DNA of 64,000 bases from Alviniconcha marisindica (Eukaryota > Mollusca > Gastropoda > Provannidae): the NCBI GenBank assembly GCA_018857735.1, contig JABMCL010000714.1, positions 217,001-281,000 on the forward strand, given 5' to 3'. Of this stretch, positions 25,801 to 40,100 are shown one piece after another. The stretch's first letter is position 1. Each line of letters begins with the position of its first letter. The position numbers were made by a program, and so were the translations under genes. Under the pieces are notes generated by a model that made no database searches, was not told where the DNA came from, and saw nothing but the letters and a program-made list of their open reading frames with translations.

Positions 25801-28800
25801 GTCTCCACTTGTACCCTCTTCAAGGAGCGATGTTTCGACATGCTTCTCTTCCCCAATGGAAGCTAAAACTACTTAGAAAAGAAATCCCAGATAACATGAA
25901 TGCTGACGAGACAGAGCAATTCAATGTGACACAAAACAAAATCTAACTTTAAAATAAAACGTAACCTTTAGAACCGTTTAGCAATCTACGGTCCATACAA
26001 TGTTGTTCAGATAAGTAACCATGCGTGTTGGTGGTGTACCATCTGAGCACAATAACTTAAGTTTGAGCACGTGGCTGGGATGTTCCATAACCCAAGTTCC
26101 AGCACCATACATTCTTCAGCAGTGATGTAAAAGTTACTAACCACAAAACTAACATCACCGGTAAGTAGTGTTGATGATGGCTAGGGCTGTGCTGGTAGGG
26201 GTTTGCCCACCAGTAACTGTTAAAAGTGCTATGAGAGCTGGACTGGTCTAGTCAGATAGTGTAATACTGATGGGACACTCAAAACTATGTTTGTAAGAGG
26301 TTTTTCTTTTTGTTTTTTGACGCTGCACCACACTCAACAGTGATATAATCTTCAATATGAAGGTCATTCCACAGAAGAAGAATAGAAGAACAAACAAAAT
26401 ACAACCACATAAATTTAAATTACCACTACTACCAGTACCAACCAGGTGATGTCCTTCAAATCTGCACCATTACTGCCAGGTGATGTCCTTCAAATCTGCA
26501 CAACTACTGCCAGGTGATGTCCTTCAAATCTGCATCACTACTGCCAGGTGATGTCATTCAAATCTGCACCAGTTTCTGCCAGGTGATGTCATTCAAATCT
26601 GCACCACTATACTGTCAGGTGATGTCATTCAAATCTGCACAACTACTGCCAGGTGATGTCATTCAAATCTGCACTATTACTGCCAGGTGATGTCATTCAA
26701 ATCTGCACCACTACTGCCAGGTGATGTCACTCAAATCTGCACCATTACTGCCAGGTGATGTCACTCAAATCTTTCACAATTTCGTCCTTCCTACCATACG
26801 TACACAACTAGGCCCTAGAAAAAAGAAGAGTTAAGTGTTCACAAAAAAAGGGGGGAGGGGGGTCATAATTATGTACCTCTGGATTTGCCTGTCCCTCTAC
26901 ACAGCCCTTACTTCAAACTGTTGAAAGGAATCTGGTTTTCAATACAACAAGACAGGTGGAACTTGGAAGAAAAAAAGAGTTAGCGCGCAAGTCCTTGCTT
27001 TTTATTTTTGAATTCTTATTGCAACAGCCATTGCCTGATTTGGCTTTTTTGACCAACAATGGCAACATCAATCATGAACAGTAATACATAAAGGACATCA
27101 ACTTGTTTGCTGGCTGCACGAATCACAGAACACAAATGCCATCAACTACAGACACATCAGGTGCAAATGAAACAAATTTTCAACACTTCTGAACCAATGA
27201 TAAATAACCAGGCAAATGGAGTTATTTACTGTGGTGTTGTGACAATTAAGTGTTCTGCCCAGCATCACACCTGCAGTCATCCCATCTCTACTAGAGCAGG
27301 TGCTGTGCCCTCTTTTCCAGCATAACAAACTAAACATATGGATGTGTGTGTGCACACACACATGCATGTATATATATATATATATATATATGTATATAAT
27401 GTTTGTGTTTTGCTAGTTGGGGTCTGACCCCAGGGAGTTACACTTACAAGGTAGCTGTATATGTACAATAAATGTCCATGAGTGTTACACCCATTTGAGG
27501 ATCTGAAAAATATTTTCTCTTTCTCTCACTCTAAACCTCATCCCCAAGCACCACACATCACAAAACAGTAAACTTTTTGATAGTTCCACATATAAAGTTA
27601 AAAGTTTAAAATAGTATCCAAGACAATCACTATCAACAATTATGTAAGGAGTTACAAGACACCGAAACATCAGGCTTTTGACATCACTAACAAGTACCAA
27701 AACGTCACAGCAGTGGAAAAGGCCTCTCTCCCAAAACCAAGCCTGCACTGTTACAATTCCCAGAATAAGGATTATTCCTGGTAGCACTCATCATTAAATC
27801 AATACTATGAAAATTTCAGGTTTTGACTTAAAAGAATGAACTTTCATAAAAGAATGAACTTCTGACACAGCTCTGGACTTTATCAGAGTGGACCTGAATT
27901 TCTACATCTGTGGCACCCCAACACCACTGTGAGATTCACCTGTACTGGGTCACTGTTATCACCCACTCCATAGTGTTAACCAGCTCGAGTTTTCCTACGA
28001 GGTCGAATCAGATGCAAGACAACGTCTATCCCTATACATGTGATAAGATAACACGACCAACATTCAATTTACGAAAAACGCAAGCCTTTGATACAGCCAC
28101 TGAGCTGCGTGTAATTATGTGAATGCTCAGTGGCTGTAGGTTTTAAACAGTGTGAAAGCTCATAGGGCTGTACATATAAATTATGTGAAAGCTCAGTGGC
28201 TACATATTAAATAATGTGAAAGCTAATAGGGCTGTACATATGAATTATGTGAAAGCTCATTGGCTGTACATATTAAGTAATATGAAAGCTCACAGGACTG
28301 TACATACAAATTATGTGAAAGCTTGGTGGCTGTACATATTAAATAATGTGAAAGCTCATAGGGCTGTACATGTAAATTATGTGAAAGCTCAGTGGCTGCA
28401 CATACTAAATTATGTGAAAGCTCATAAGGCTGTACATATAAATTAGCTTAAAGCTCAGTGGCTGTAGCTGGCAAAAAGCAAAAGCACACGTCTGAGGGTT
28501 GAATAAGGACAAGTGATTATGCATGATCATTCATCACCCTCGCTGGGCCAGTGATAAAGACACTGCACGTAACAGAAAATCAAGACAAGATCAACTAGCA
28601 TGCCAATCTTTACGTACAAAATGTGCTCTTTCTCAGCTTCTGAACACCCCAAACAGGAAAACGATGAACTAGCATACAAGGCACAACATGATACAAATGA
28701 GATGAACAATGTTAACATACAGAGGTTTTGACAATTAAATGTCAAAAGCGAAATGTCCTCAATTACTTCCTACACTCTGAGTCTTTTTGTTGAACAAGGT

Positions 28801-30301
28801 TTGTTCCTTGGTGGCAAAATCACTCCATGACATTGTGCCATGTATAACACATAATCAAAGTTACCAGCTCTATGGTATGGGGAATGCCAGTTCATGATGG
28901 ATTACAACCATTTTACCAGATCATGTTACTATGTCTTAAACATGCGATAAAGAATAGCATGAGAGAGTCACCTGACTCACGGTCATGTGATACTGTCAAC
29001 AAGCTTAGAAAGCTTTGATAATGATGCTGGCTATAGATCTATGTAGGTTCAATCTAATTATGTGTCACATTCATTATAGACATAGTGATTATTACTTGAT
29101 TTCTGGATTTGCATCATTGCAGCTGTTTCCTAATCATTATTCATTCTATGTTCAGTTATCACCATTATAAAAAATGGTTTATGCATGCTTGCAGTCTCTG
29201 TCAAATTAATCAGCCAAATGGAGCATAATGGTGTTGACCTGTTTCCATATGTTTGCAGTATCCATCAAATTAATCATTCAAGTGTTTACAATGGCACTGA
29301 CTATACCCATTAACTCGGTCAGTCACACTGCATGCAAATGCACTTACAGCTCTTAAGCATCAGACTTTCCCTGAAGTGGCAGTTTGCCCTCAGGTTGCTC
29401 ACAAAGACTCTCTCTCTCTCTCTCTCTCTCCGAACATCTTACAAATAAAAAAGAGTCTCTGTCAGTCTACACCACGATCTGGCACTCAACCCATTGAACA
29501 TGTCGAGATGAAACTGGGTGTGAATATTCCTTGGGACATGAGGGTATGATGTAGCACATCTCCACTGCTAATTACCACAATAACACTAAAGATTTTAAAG
29601 CAAGAAATCTCTCTGCCAAGTAAAGGGCGGGTGATGCCTGCATCCTCATTTGTTAGCCATGGTGTAATGGTTAGCACTTATGATTTTCATGCCAGGGATC
29701 TGAGTTCAAATCGTGGTGGAACATACTTTGTTGTCGTTATTTCAGCTGCTACAATGCTGATATCATCAAAACTGTGGAACCTTATTTTCTTTTCTTTGTG
29801 TATATATATATATATATATATGTCTCTGTGCCAATACCAACATTGTCATAAACAGCTTAAGTAGTTCAATGCCCTATAGTATACCCCATATATAAATTTG
29901 ATGCAAGGGGTTAACTTGACACATTCAGCCAAGTCAAGAGAGTGTATCCATGATCTGGGTTTCAATCTCAGTGCAGTCTCATTTTCTCTAATTCACCTTT
30001 TGCAACACCGTAGATCTTAATTCATTTTTCTCTGTGTGTGAGTGTGTGTGTGTACATGCGCATGTGTGTAATTGCCAAATTTTCATTTCCTGGTTCTCTG
30101 TTTTTTATTCTACACAACAGAGCTGTATCAGCCATGCTAGCCAAAGTGGGGTATATTGCTGTTTTCTTCTGTTTTGTGGTGGGGTACTGTAGATTCAGAA
30201 ACTGAGTTCCTGAATGCTGAGAACCAAAGGTTCGGCCTTTGAAAGCCTGGAGTTTGTCAGGTAATTACAGCCATGCATGCTTCATACAGCCTACTGCCAT
30301 G

Positions 30302-30344
<43 letters not shown>

Positions 30345-31027
30345 CGTGCGTGAGTGTGCACACGTGTGTGTGCGCACGCATGTTCTGAACATTACTCATG
30401 TGTTTGCGGGTGTATGTCAATGGAAGAGGCCAGGGCAGAGAATGTATGAGTGAGATTTTTATATATTTATTGTTATTTTAAATGTACCTTCTTGAGTCCA
30501 TGTGTCAAAGGAAAATTTTCATTTTTATGCTTTGTATATTGATGAATAATAAAGATTTATTTGATTTGATTTGAGTCTATGCCATCCCAGTTCATTCAAC
30601 TTCATTTCCCCGCAGTGCTAACTCTTCAAACAAAAAAGTCTAAATGTAACATGAATAGTGAATGAGACTTTACTTGTGATTTGATGAAACACATTTCATC
30701 CTGACATGACCTTTGTGACTGACTGGGCATTAAATATCATAATCAACCCCGACTTTACTCTCAGATAGCTGTATAAAAAGCGAGAGCACCTGTATCACAT
30801 TAAGTGCAAAAGTAACCACATCCTCCCCAATAACACCAAAATCTACTCACAGTTGAAGGCTATCAAACTAAATTAAAAGAAAGAGGAAAGTAAACAAATC
30901 TGTAAGATTCATGCCTAACAGAAACACAATGACCAGACATTACCAACATATGCAGTCAACATATGGTAGAGATAGAAGTCATGTGCTTTGTTGTGTTGTA
31001 TCATGTGTGTGTACATGCATCTACATG

Positions 31028-31061
<34 letters not shown>

Positions 31062-31066
31062 GTGTG

Positions 31067-31114
<48 letters not shown>

Positions 31115-34100
31115 TATTATTATTTATACTTAATTGCTGAAGCAGACAAACACACAATACTCAATATGATTTTGCTCACCCACAGCTACAAGTGCACATA
31201 GTAATGAAACTTCCAGTGCATACTTTTCACAATATCCCAAATACCCTACCCCCTTCTTTTTGGGGAAACTGTTTGCTGTACTACTGCTACCTTTAACTGC
31301 TGGCAAGTTATACACTATCAGGCTGTTGCTGCCTTGTAACAGTTACCACAGAGAATAATCATAATATAAGCACAAAATAAATTTAAAAAACAAATTTAAG
31401 CACAGCATTGCAGTTCAAGCTTACATTGATCTGTTATTTTACTGTTACTGGCCCAAACAAGAAAAGGACACAAATAAAGCAAGACTGGACAGAAACACTG
31501 AAAACCAATCGTTTGTGATTCGTCAGATAAGATAATGCGTCCAAAATGTGTCTACATGAGAAACGTTTGTCCCTACGGAGATAACACAGCTCCCCACAAC
31601 ACACATAGATTACAGCAACCAAAGCTGAAGGGCGAAAAACTGACCGAGATACCAAGACGACATGAAGTAACAGAATTCAACACAGAGATAGTCCAGTTGC
31701 TCATCATTGAAATACACTTTTAAAGTGACAAGTTCTTTGCATGTATTCCTTCTGGAACTTGTGCTCTAATGTCCGATAATAGTACCCTCATATTAATTCA
31801 ATAAAGCAAAATGTGATTATAAAATATAAAGCACATGGGCACTATACTTTAAAGTATCAAATCCACCTTGAACTCACACAAAATGATCTTTTTACATCTC
31901 TCACACAAAATGCTGTTTTTACTTATCACAACAACTGTAGGTTTTTATTGCTGTATGTACACACTCTAATACTCATACTGTCATAGATTATGTCTGTGCA
32001 ACTACAGGTCAACTTCACTGTATGACATGACTTCAGATCTACAGAGCCTATCTCCTATCATCCTCACCCATCACAGTGTGTAGATGTGATTCAAGGTTTA
32101 CTTGTGTTAAGCTCTACATACAGTGTTGATGATTTTGTCACTACACAAATTCTTGAAAACCCAAAATTATTTAACATTAAGTTTGCTGACTTGTCTAGAA
32201 TTGTTGGGAGAGAATGTCTGCATGTGTTAAGGTAGTTGCATAGATAATATATATATATATCAGAGCAAGTGTTAGCAAGTATATCTTTTTGTACAAACAG
32301 AAAGACAGAAAATAATGCAATGTGCTATGAATCCAAGCTGCCAACCTCCAGCAATAATACCAGAGCTTAAAACAGCAAAGTGAACAGTTGACATATTTAA
32401 ACAGATAAAGCATTTACAAAAATAACACATGTTTATGTTGCATGTACACCTGGTATACTGAGCATGTTTCATGTTAAGTCAGGAAACGTAGCAATTTACT
32501 GGATGAAACCTTATTGATAAAACTAAAAGTTAACCCCAGGTTATACCCTTCCGACAAGCATTGGCTAGTTACACAAACTACTATGATTTTGGAAGATAAC
32601 TGAGTTTTCCCAAATTCCTAATCAGACAACAGCAATTTGTTTAGCTTCAAAATGCTCAAAAATAATTGCCAGGATGCAAAATTTTGATTGTTGTAAGATC
32701 CTGATACAAACTATAACTCAGAAAGTCACACACCTGACAAACTTACTGAAAAGTAAAATTTTCAACTGTTGCAACAGTTACCACTGTGACCTTGAAAGAA
32801 CAAGGTCAATGAAACTACTGCAAATAGGTAAGGCTCAAATCTCAATAATTACCTATTCTACCAATGCCATTATGCAAAGTGGGTCACTCACACTTACAGA
32901 GCCCACAGATATCCCAGTGTTAACATTTTTGTCCCAGCCAGCTAGCCAGCCTAACACACATGAATGAACTGATTCATTTTTTTTCTTCTCTTTTTCATGC
33001 TAGTTAGAATCTGAATGTAAAACTGTTAATGCAGTACACACTAAATCATGAGTGTATAAGTATACATAAAACCACCACTATGGAAAGAAGTATGAATGAG
33101 AGCATAAACTGATACTGTAACAGATGGATGCATGTTACTGAATAAAAGACACAGCACACAACCACATGAAGTTATCAGTTAGCAGATACCCTCTTATTGT
33201 TAATGTAACTTAGTAGAAAGGTATGCCCCTGTACATACTCTTAATCTATGATGGATTGGAGTGGCGTGTGTGTGAGGAGCTTTATCATGAAGCAATAACA
33301 GTGATAAGATAGCCTATGCCTGTTACAGCACAGTCCACCTTCCCCAGGGTTTAGTCCTAATCCTATCTGAGCTAAGACCGATCTTTGTACAGACTTTCCA
33401 CCACCTTAAGATTTCCATGAGGCATCTGTTAATCATATCTTCTTCATCCAGGCAGACACCTGTTATATCATGTCTTATTCTTCATCATGGCATGGGTTAG
33501 AACCACACATGCTGGCACAAGTATGTACTCTCACACAAACACACATACACATACACATGACAGAGGTATTGACAAAGACATAATCACAGTAAGGACTGAC
33601 AGCCAATGAAGTAGTAATAACAGCAACAATGCTTGTCAAAATTTATCCTGTGCTGACAGGTAGTACTTGGCAAATAAATACTATAGTAAATATATCTGAC
33701 AGCACATCATTATACCTATCTATCAAACAAAATATTTATGCCCTTCCCTCTTCAAGGGATCTCCCCCCAAAGGTTTGTTTGTCACTTCACACACTCCCCC
33801 CAACTTTTGGTGTATCTTACTGTATGTGTAAGCCACAGTGTTACTGTCAGTGTCACAGTGTCAGGTACATGCCCACTGTGTTTACACTTGGTCTGGTTAG
33901 TTAATACATCAACACACCTAGTGACCTAGCTTGGTTGTAAAGAGATCAGTGGTGCAGAAAATTTACAACTGATGAACACCTAATAGAGTTATCAACCTTT
34001 GGCATGACCTCAACTTTGAACACAGCAATCTACTCTTTTTACACTACACTTTGCTTAGGGTGATGCACCATCAAACCATCAAAAGAATCATTAGTTCAGA

Positions 34101-37100
34101 AAATAAAGTAGGACACAGTGATATAGGTAAAACAAGTTTTATCAGAGTGTATTTTCACACTCTGGATAAATGTAAATTAACTTGCCCATAAAAGTACCAT
34201 AAAATAAGAATCTACCGATTTCCATCTGGCATGGTATAACACTTGCAAGAAAATTGATGGTAACATAATGCATTAAACTGATAGTGATTTCATTGCTAGG
34301 CATCACGTTTGACTGATTTGACTACATTTATGCAACATTTCACAAATTTTACAGCACTAATGGTACGAATGACCTTCCACACATCTAAATACTGGGTGGC
34401 CTGTTAGTAACATCATGTGCGGAACATTACAATAAGATGATTTAAGTGGTGGAATTATCTGGACCGTAACACTAATAACAAAGAGCTGCAGAATAGTTAT
34501 TCTAGCCAATGAGTAATGACAGGAAGTTTAAAAACAAGATTTGGCCAACCATCAAACTGAAATTTGTATCATTTACTCAAGAGTTAGTCACAAACGTCTG
34601 CATGCTGGCATAAGTCTACAATGAAAAATACCTCCAGCCTGCCATGTGCCAGAAGCTGAAGGTCCGATTCATGAGGGAAGGAATCTTTGAACACTACAGA
34701 GTGCAGTGTGTGACAAAATCACATTATGACTTTCAACTTTTGTGGTTCAATCCTTCTTTCAGCCATCAGGAACTGAATACTTTCGGTTACCTGAACTGTT
34801 ACATCAGGCTCTCAAAAGTATATGATCCTACAACATTCAAAAGTCATTGCCTTTACGATGTTTAACAAAGTGCCAAGCTCATCTATGGTTTTGACAGGAT
34901 GGCAACGACTGGCCTAAGATAGTTCTTTAAGTCGGGTCACTCTGGAGGCTATATTCATTCTTCACAGGAATTTCCTTCAGGGAAAATCAGGTTGCTTTGT
35001 CCAAGGAAAATGACATGCCACACACATACACCAAGCATAAATAATTCTTGATGACAGTGGCATGTCTGCAAGATTACAACATCAACTCACCTTTCCCCAC
35101 CAATGACACAACCAAACACAAAACAACTCTCACAGCAGACACGCACAGAAATAAACAGAACACAAAATATACATTAAAATAAAAATACTTACAGCTTTGG
35201 CCAGCTCTACACTGGTGAGTCTTTCAAAGTGCAGTCGCTCAGGTGTGTTATTGATGCAGACACCAAACTGTGGCTCAACCCAGCATTCTGTGACAATCTG
35301 AACTTCCCCATCTGCTTCTGTTGTGTCCATCTCATCCATGTCTTCCTCTGATACACTGCAGTGGGAGGAACACAAATAAATTATAACAGCCATCAGTCAG
35401 CCAGTCAATGAAATCACCAACCCATCAATCAATCAGCCACTTAGTAAATAAATGTTAATACTGTTTCGCAGAACTATTGAACCTCAAGAGTGAAGAAAAG
35501 CAATAAAACAACAAGAAAGGAGAACATATCCACAGCCATACAGCACCTCATATTCTTAGTGAACAGCTTCACACAGCTATCAGAAACAAGTCCTACCTAT
35601 CCCTTGAAGTCTTGCTGTGAGGTGGGAACACTATGTACTGGATGACGCATGTCTGGTGTTCATCATCAAACTCTTCACTCTGTGAGCTAGAGGCTGTGGT
35701 GAAGTGGTTATCCTGTAAGACAGCAGAGAAACAAAGTGTATCAATGTTTCAGGAAACACAGCACAGGAATACAACACAAGTGTACTGCTCAGGCACAGCA
35801 CAGAAACAAAAGGACTAATGTTTCAAGAAACAGCACAGGAATGTGGTTTAGGTATACTGTAAGACACCATTGAAACGAAGTTTACTACTGTTTCAGGACA
35901 AACAGCACTGGAATACTGTGTATTGTGAGACATAACAGAAGGGAGAGAAAACACGGTTTCTGAAAACAGCAATGGAATACTGTGTAAATGTATTAGAAGA
36001 CACAGCACATAAGCAAAATACCAAGGAAACACAAAATCACAGCACAGGAACACTGTGCAAAAACAATGCAGTTTCAAAACAATGAAACTGTACTGATTAT
36101 CTGATATAATAAGCATGCCAAGAAAGAAAAGCATACACACACAGTCAGAAAACTAGCACAATATACAAATGTGCAGTAAGACATGGCAAAAACACAAAGT
36201 ACACATGCACCAAACATAATCCATGTGGTCTGATTCATGATGAAGAGGGAACCTACTCTTACAACAAATATTTCACATGCTGCTTGACATATTCACACAT
36301 CCAAAGAGTGTGTACTTACCATCATGTCAACCTCAACAACCATGTTGCTGATGCCAGAATTGGCTGAAGCAAAGTGGAAACCCTCTTGCAGCCGAATCCT
36401 GAAAAAGAGAGATTATGATTCCAGAGATAACAAATTATGTAAACACGCAATATGCTAATATGGTTTACATAAATAAAACCAAAGGTTTACATAAATAAAA
36501 CCAAAGTGAAAGTCACAATAAACATTTTCCTAAACAACAACACCCATACCAGTTTAAAAGATCTTATTTCTATGCACCTGACAGACAGAATCTGTCCTGT
36601 AATTCTACATGAGTACTTGTACCTCATTTTGTTAAATGTGTATTTTTCAAAGTTTCACAAATGCATTTCCAGTTTGGCCAGACTCTGAAGCACAAAGATG
36701 CGATACCAAAAACAACACAGCTAGAGAAGACAAAGAACTGCTATGTCCTTCCAGGTGGACGAGGCTGGTGAAGACAAGTCACTCACTTTGTGAGAGTCTG
36801 CAGCATTTTGCCCACAGTGTGCAGAGAAAGGGGCACTGAGGACGCCAGCTGAATGGACCAGACCCAGCGGTGGTGTACCAGGTAATGAGACAATGTGTTG
36901 AACTTGCTGCTGGTCACCGGCTGTTTCACTGCCATACCCTGGGCTCCACCTCCCACCCCGTCACCAGGTGATGGACGGGGTCGATCCTCAACAACAAACA
37001 TATCTTCTGGCTTCTGCTCATACCTGAAATATGAAGGAAACCTTCTTGAAGTTCAGAACATCCCTGATTCAAATTCTTTCACCTGTCACTGTGGAACCCG

Positions 37101-40100
37101 CCAGGATGTAAAAGGAAAAATAGCAAGTATTGGAAAAACTGAGCTGTGATCTCAGACAACAGTTTCATTTAAAAATGTATATTTATTAGTATGACTGCAG
37201 CATTACCAGTCCTACAGAAAGTGATCTGAAATTCAAAGTATTCTCTGAAGAGGTCTGCTCATAGTAGGTTCTACTGGTTTACAATCTTTTCTTACTTTTG
37301 TAAAGATGCCTTCAGCAAGTAATTTTGTTTTTTAATCCAGCAAACAAAATGTATTAATACCAATGTGGCTTTGTGTGAGTACTAAACAGCTGCATCAAGC
37401 CTGCATGTTGTTACAATTATGACTGCTGATGCCCATCACATTTAACAGTCATATGAATGTCTGCTCTTTTTTTTTGTTCTGCCGAAGCACCAGAGCCAGC
37501 TTCAGACGTTTGCTCTCTGGAAGGCCACTTGTCCCAACCCCCATGCATCTAGCTGCAGCCAAAGTCTTTTTCACATCTTGACACTGTGACCAGTGGTCCA
37601 CAGGAGAAACATTAGATCACTGGTAGGCTATGACCTGGATAAGTCTCTGCACTCCTATCAGATCACTTCAGTGGTGTTCAGTGATGCCTTTTCAGGAAAC
37701 TGCATACTATGCCCCTACTGACATGGTTTAACCCCTCATGGAACCAGACTGAAGTGTGTCCTCAACTACGTCCTTCCATCGATCACCCCATGTGGAATCT
37801 AACACGAGGCCTCTAAGTTCAGAAGGGTGAGAAGGGGCAGAAGCATCAAGATGAAAGTCATCACAAAAGTAAGGAACAAAGCTCAGAATTTTTTACTATG
37901 TGGTAATAGATGAAGATGAGGGGGTAAAGTTCAGTCTGAAACTACCTGCAACGTAAGATTAAGAGGACCACAGCCCATGTTTACGGCTATAAAATTCCAC
38001 ATTCCTGACAGACAATGCCCTTCCAGTCAGTGTCCTTAAGCACTAACCACTACTCAATAGTGGCAGACCCAGTTTGGAATTTTAATGAGAAAAGATCTGA
38101 AGAGCAAACTTCAGAGTGCAATAGCACCATAAAAATGCATACAGTATCATCATGCACAAATAATGAAATACATAAACATACCAAGATACAGGTATGTGTA
38201 TAACTACCTAATGAGAATTTTTTCCACAGGTTTCCTGAGCACAGTGCAGCAGTTGATCTCTGACCACTCTCTCAAAAGTGGTGCCTTGCGTTCCTTTTCG
38301 TTGGTGTTGCCTGCGGCAACCTTCAGTGCTGGCTTCTTCTCAGACTTTTGAGTGTAGCGCTGTGGAAATCTGAGCTGTGCCAGCTCCAGTTTGAGTGTCT
38401 GAATCTCCTCCCGCCGTCTATGACTGGGTGTGCCCCCAAGGAAGGCCAGGCGAAGAATGACAAATGGAGGTTTGGATGTCACACGCAGAAGGCAGAAGAA
38501 TGATGGGGGTCGGTCTGCCGCCCTGAAAGAAAGGGGAGAGAATTCAAATTCTGAGACAAACGTATTCAAAATAACTGTCACCAATCATCACTAAATTAGA
38601 AATGTAAATGAGACAAAATGGAAAAGTCAGTTACTACTTGGATGTTAACTTCCCGTCAACTGCATGGGTCACCTCAGGATGAATTACACATTAAAAGTTA
38701 TCTTACACCAGTTCAAAAATCAGAAACCTAAAGCTGGAACACAGTTCTGGACACAACATGGTCTACCGCAACCACTATACAGATAATAACAGACATTAAC
38801 AAGCACATCTCAAGATCTGCATTTTACCTAACTACACCTGATAGTTCAACAATCAACAAAACAAATAAGCATATATAAGAATATTTAGCTTAGCATCACA
38901 GGTCTTGAAAGCAACTCACGTATTACAAATTACCACATACACAAAAAAAATACTGAAGCAATGACCTGGCCAAAAGACTGAGCACCACAATGTTTCTCAG
39001 CACAATGGGCTGACCAGAAACTGGACACAGGAGCTGTTCTCTCCAAACCAAAACATGCTCCATGTTTGAAATGCAGTGCAGAAAGAGCTATGCGCAAGAA
39101 AAACAAATGTACAGGAGCAGTTCTCAGCCAGCATTTAGATGGCCCTGTGCATGAGAAGAAGGAAAAGACATTTTCAAAACAGGTAACAATTCTAAAAAGA
39201 GATTTAAAAAAAAAAGGATGTACCTCTAGTGGAGTTTATGTACCTTGTACTGACGTGCATGCCAGGTGAGAGTTACCATAGGCACCTCAGGTCTTTGTTG
39301 TTGTTCTCATGTTAAATATTTTGAGCGCTAATTAACTCCCTTGCATGCTGATTCTGAAAAGAGACTGATTTTCAACCGATGTCTAAAAGCCCTTGCCTTG
39401 AGCCTGCCGGATGCTTTCTAAAAGACTGCTCATGAGTTTTGTGGCAGTGTTTGTAAAAGCCCTGGCTCCAACCACTGCCGTGTGGAAGGAGTTGAGACCA
39501 GGAACTGACCTGGACAGGAACTTGATGTAGGAGTGGTTTTCAGCCAGCACGAAGGTGGCCCAGTGTTTGAGGAGCTGGGTAAGGGAGGCGAGAGCCTGGC
39601 GACACTGCAGGATGTTGAAGCGGCCGCTGGAGTTGGGGACATGGAGGTAGCGGGGGAGAGGCAGGTCCTGCTCCAGCACCAGGCCGATGCGATGGGAGTG
39701 AACCCACTTCTGCCAGATGTTGGTGTCCAGCATGATCACGGGCTTCCAGAATGAAGAAAACTGAGACAGTTGTGTTTCTCTGTGGACAGACATATTGTGT
39801 TACAGTTTAGATATGTAACAGGTAAAGATAGACCAAGTATCTTATTAAAGCAAAACTGTCAACAGTTTGACATTGTGGTTTAGATTATAACAAACAATAA
39901 ATGCATTCTTAAGAAGCATTGAATCCAAGGCGTTAAAGCAATGTGCATACAAAAAAAATCTTTACAAAACTAACATCAATATTACATAACATCAATGGCA
40001 GTAGCATACAGCTTTGTAATTTACTTAATTAGTTTTAAAAGTCCACGCTGCAAAAAGGGTGAGAACATAAATCTTAGTTGACTTATTATTTCTATAATTA

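Larger units (their letters stand above)
25200..35192. other. Intron 19, 5' third: AT-rich, satellites and SINE-like fragments
   Basis: Contains the 34-bp and 33-bp minisatellites, the tRNA-Gln-derived sequence, (TA)n at 27369-27392, (CT)n at 29406-29430, two GT tracts, and a retroposon-like 3' end (AATAAAGATTTATTTGATTT) near 30548. From about 31200 to 35190 I see nothing beyond AT-rich unique sequence. Confidence 0.65.

Noticed and set aside
26443..26772. Regular short repeats resembling a CRISPR array
   Set aside because: Repeats abut with no unique spacers and lie in an intron of an animal gene; it is a minisatellite.
28216..28446. 76-codon open frame with repeated NYVKA motifs
   Set aside because: It is a translation of the 33-bp minisatellite; periodicity in multiples of three keeps it open.
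37440..37830. Possible repeat element in SZT2 intron 15
   Set aside because: Text looks like a diverged dispersed repeat, but I cannot find a second copy in the window or defined ends.
39383..39509. Open frame continuing past the exon 14 donor
   Set aside because: Splicing at the GTCAGT donor restores frame and homology with exon 15; the read-through sequence has no vertebrate SZT2 match.
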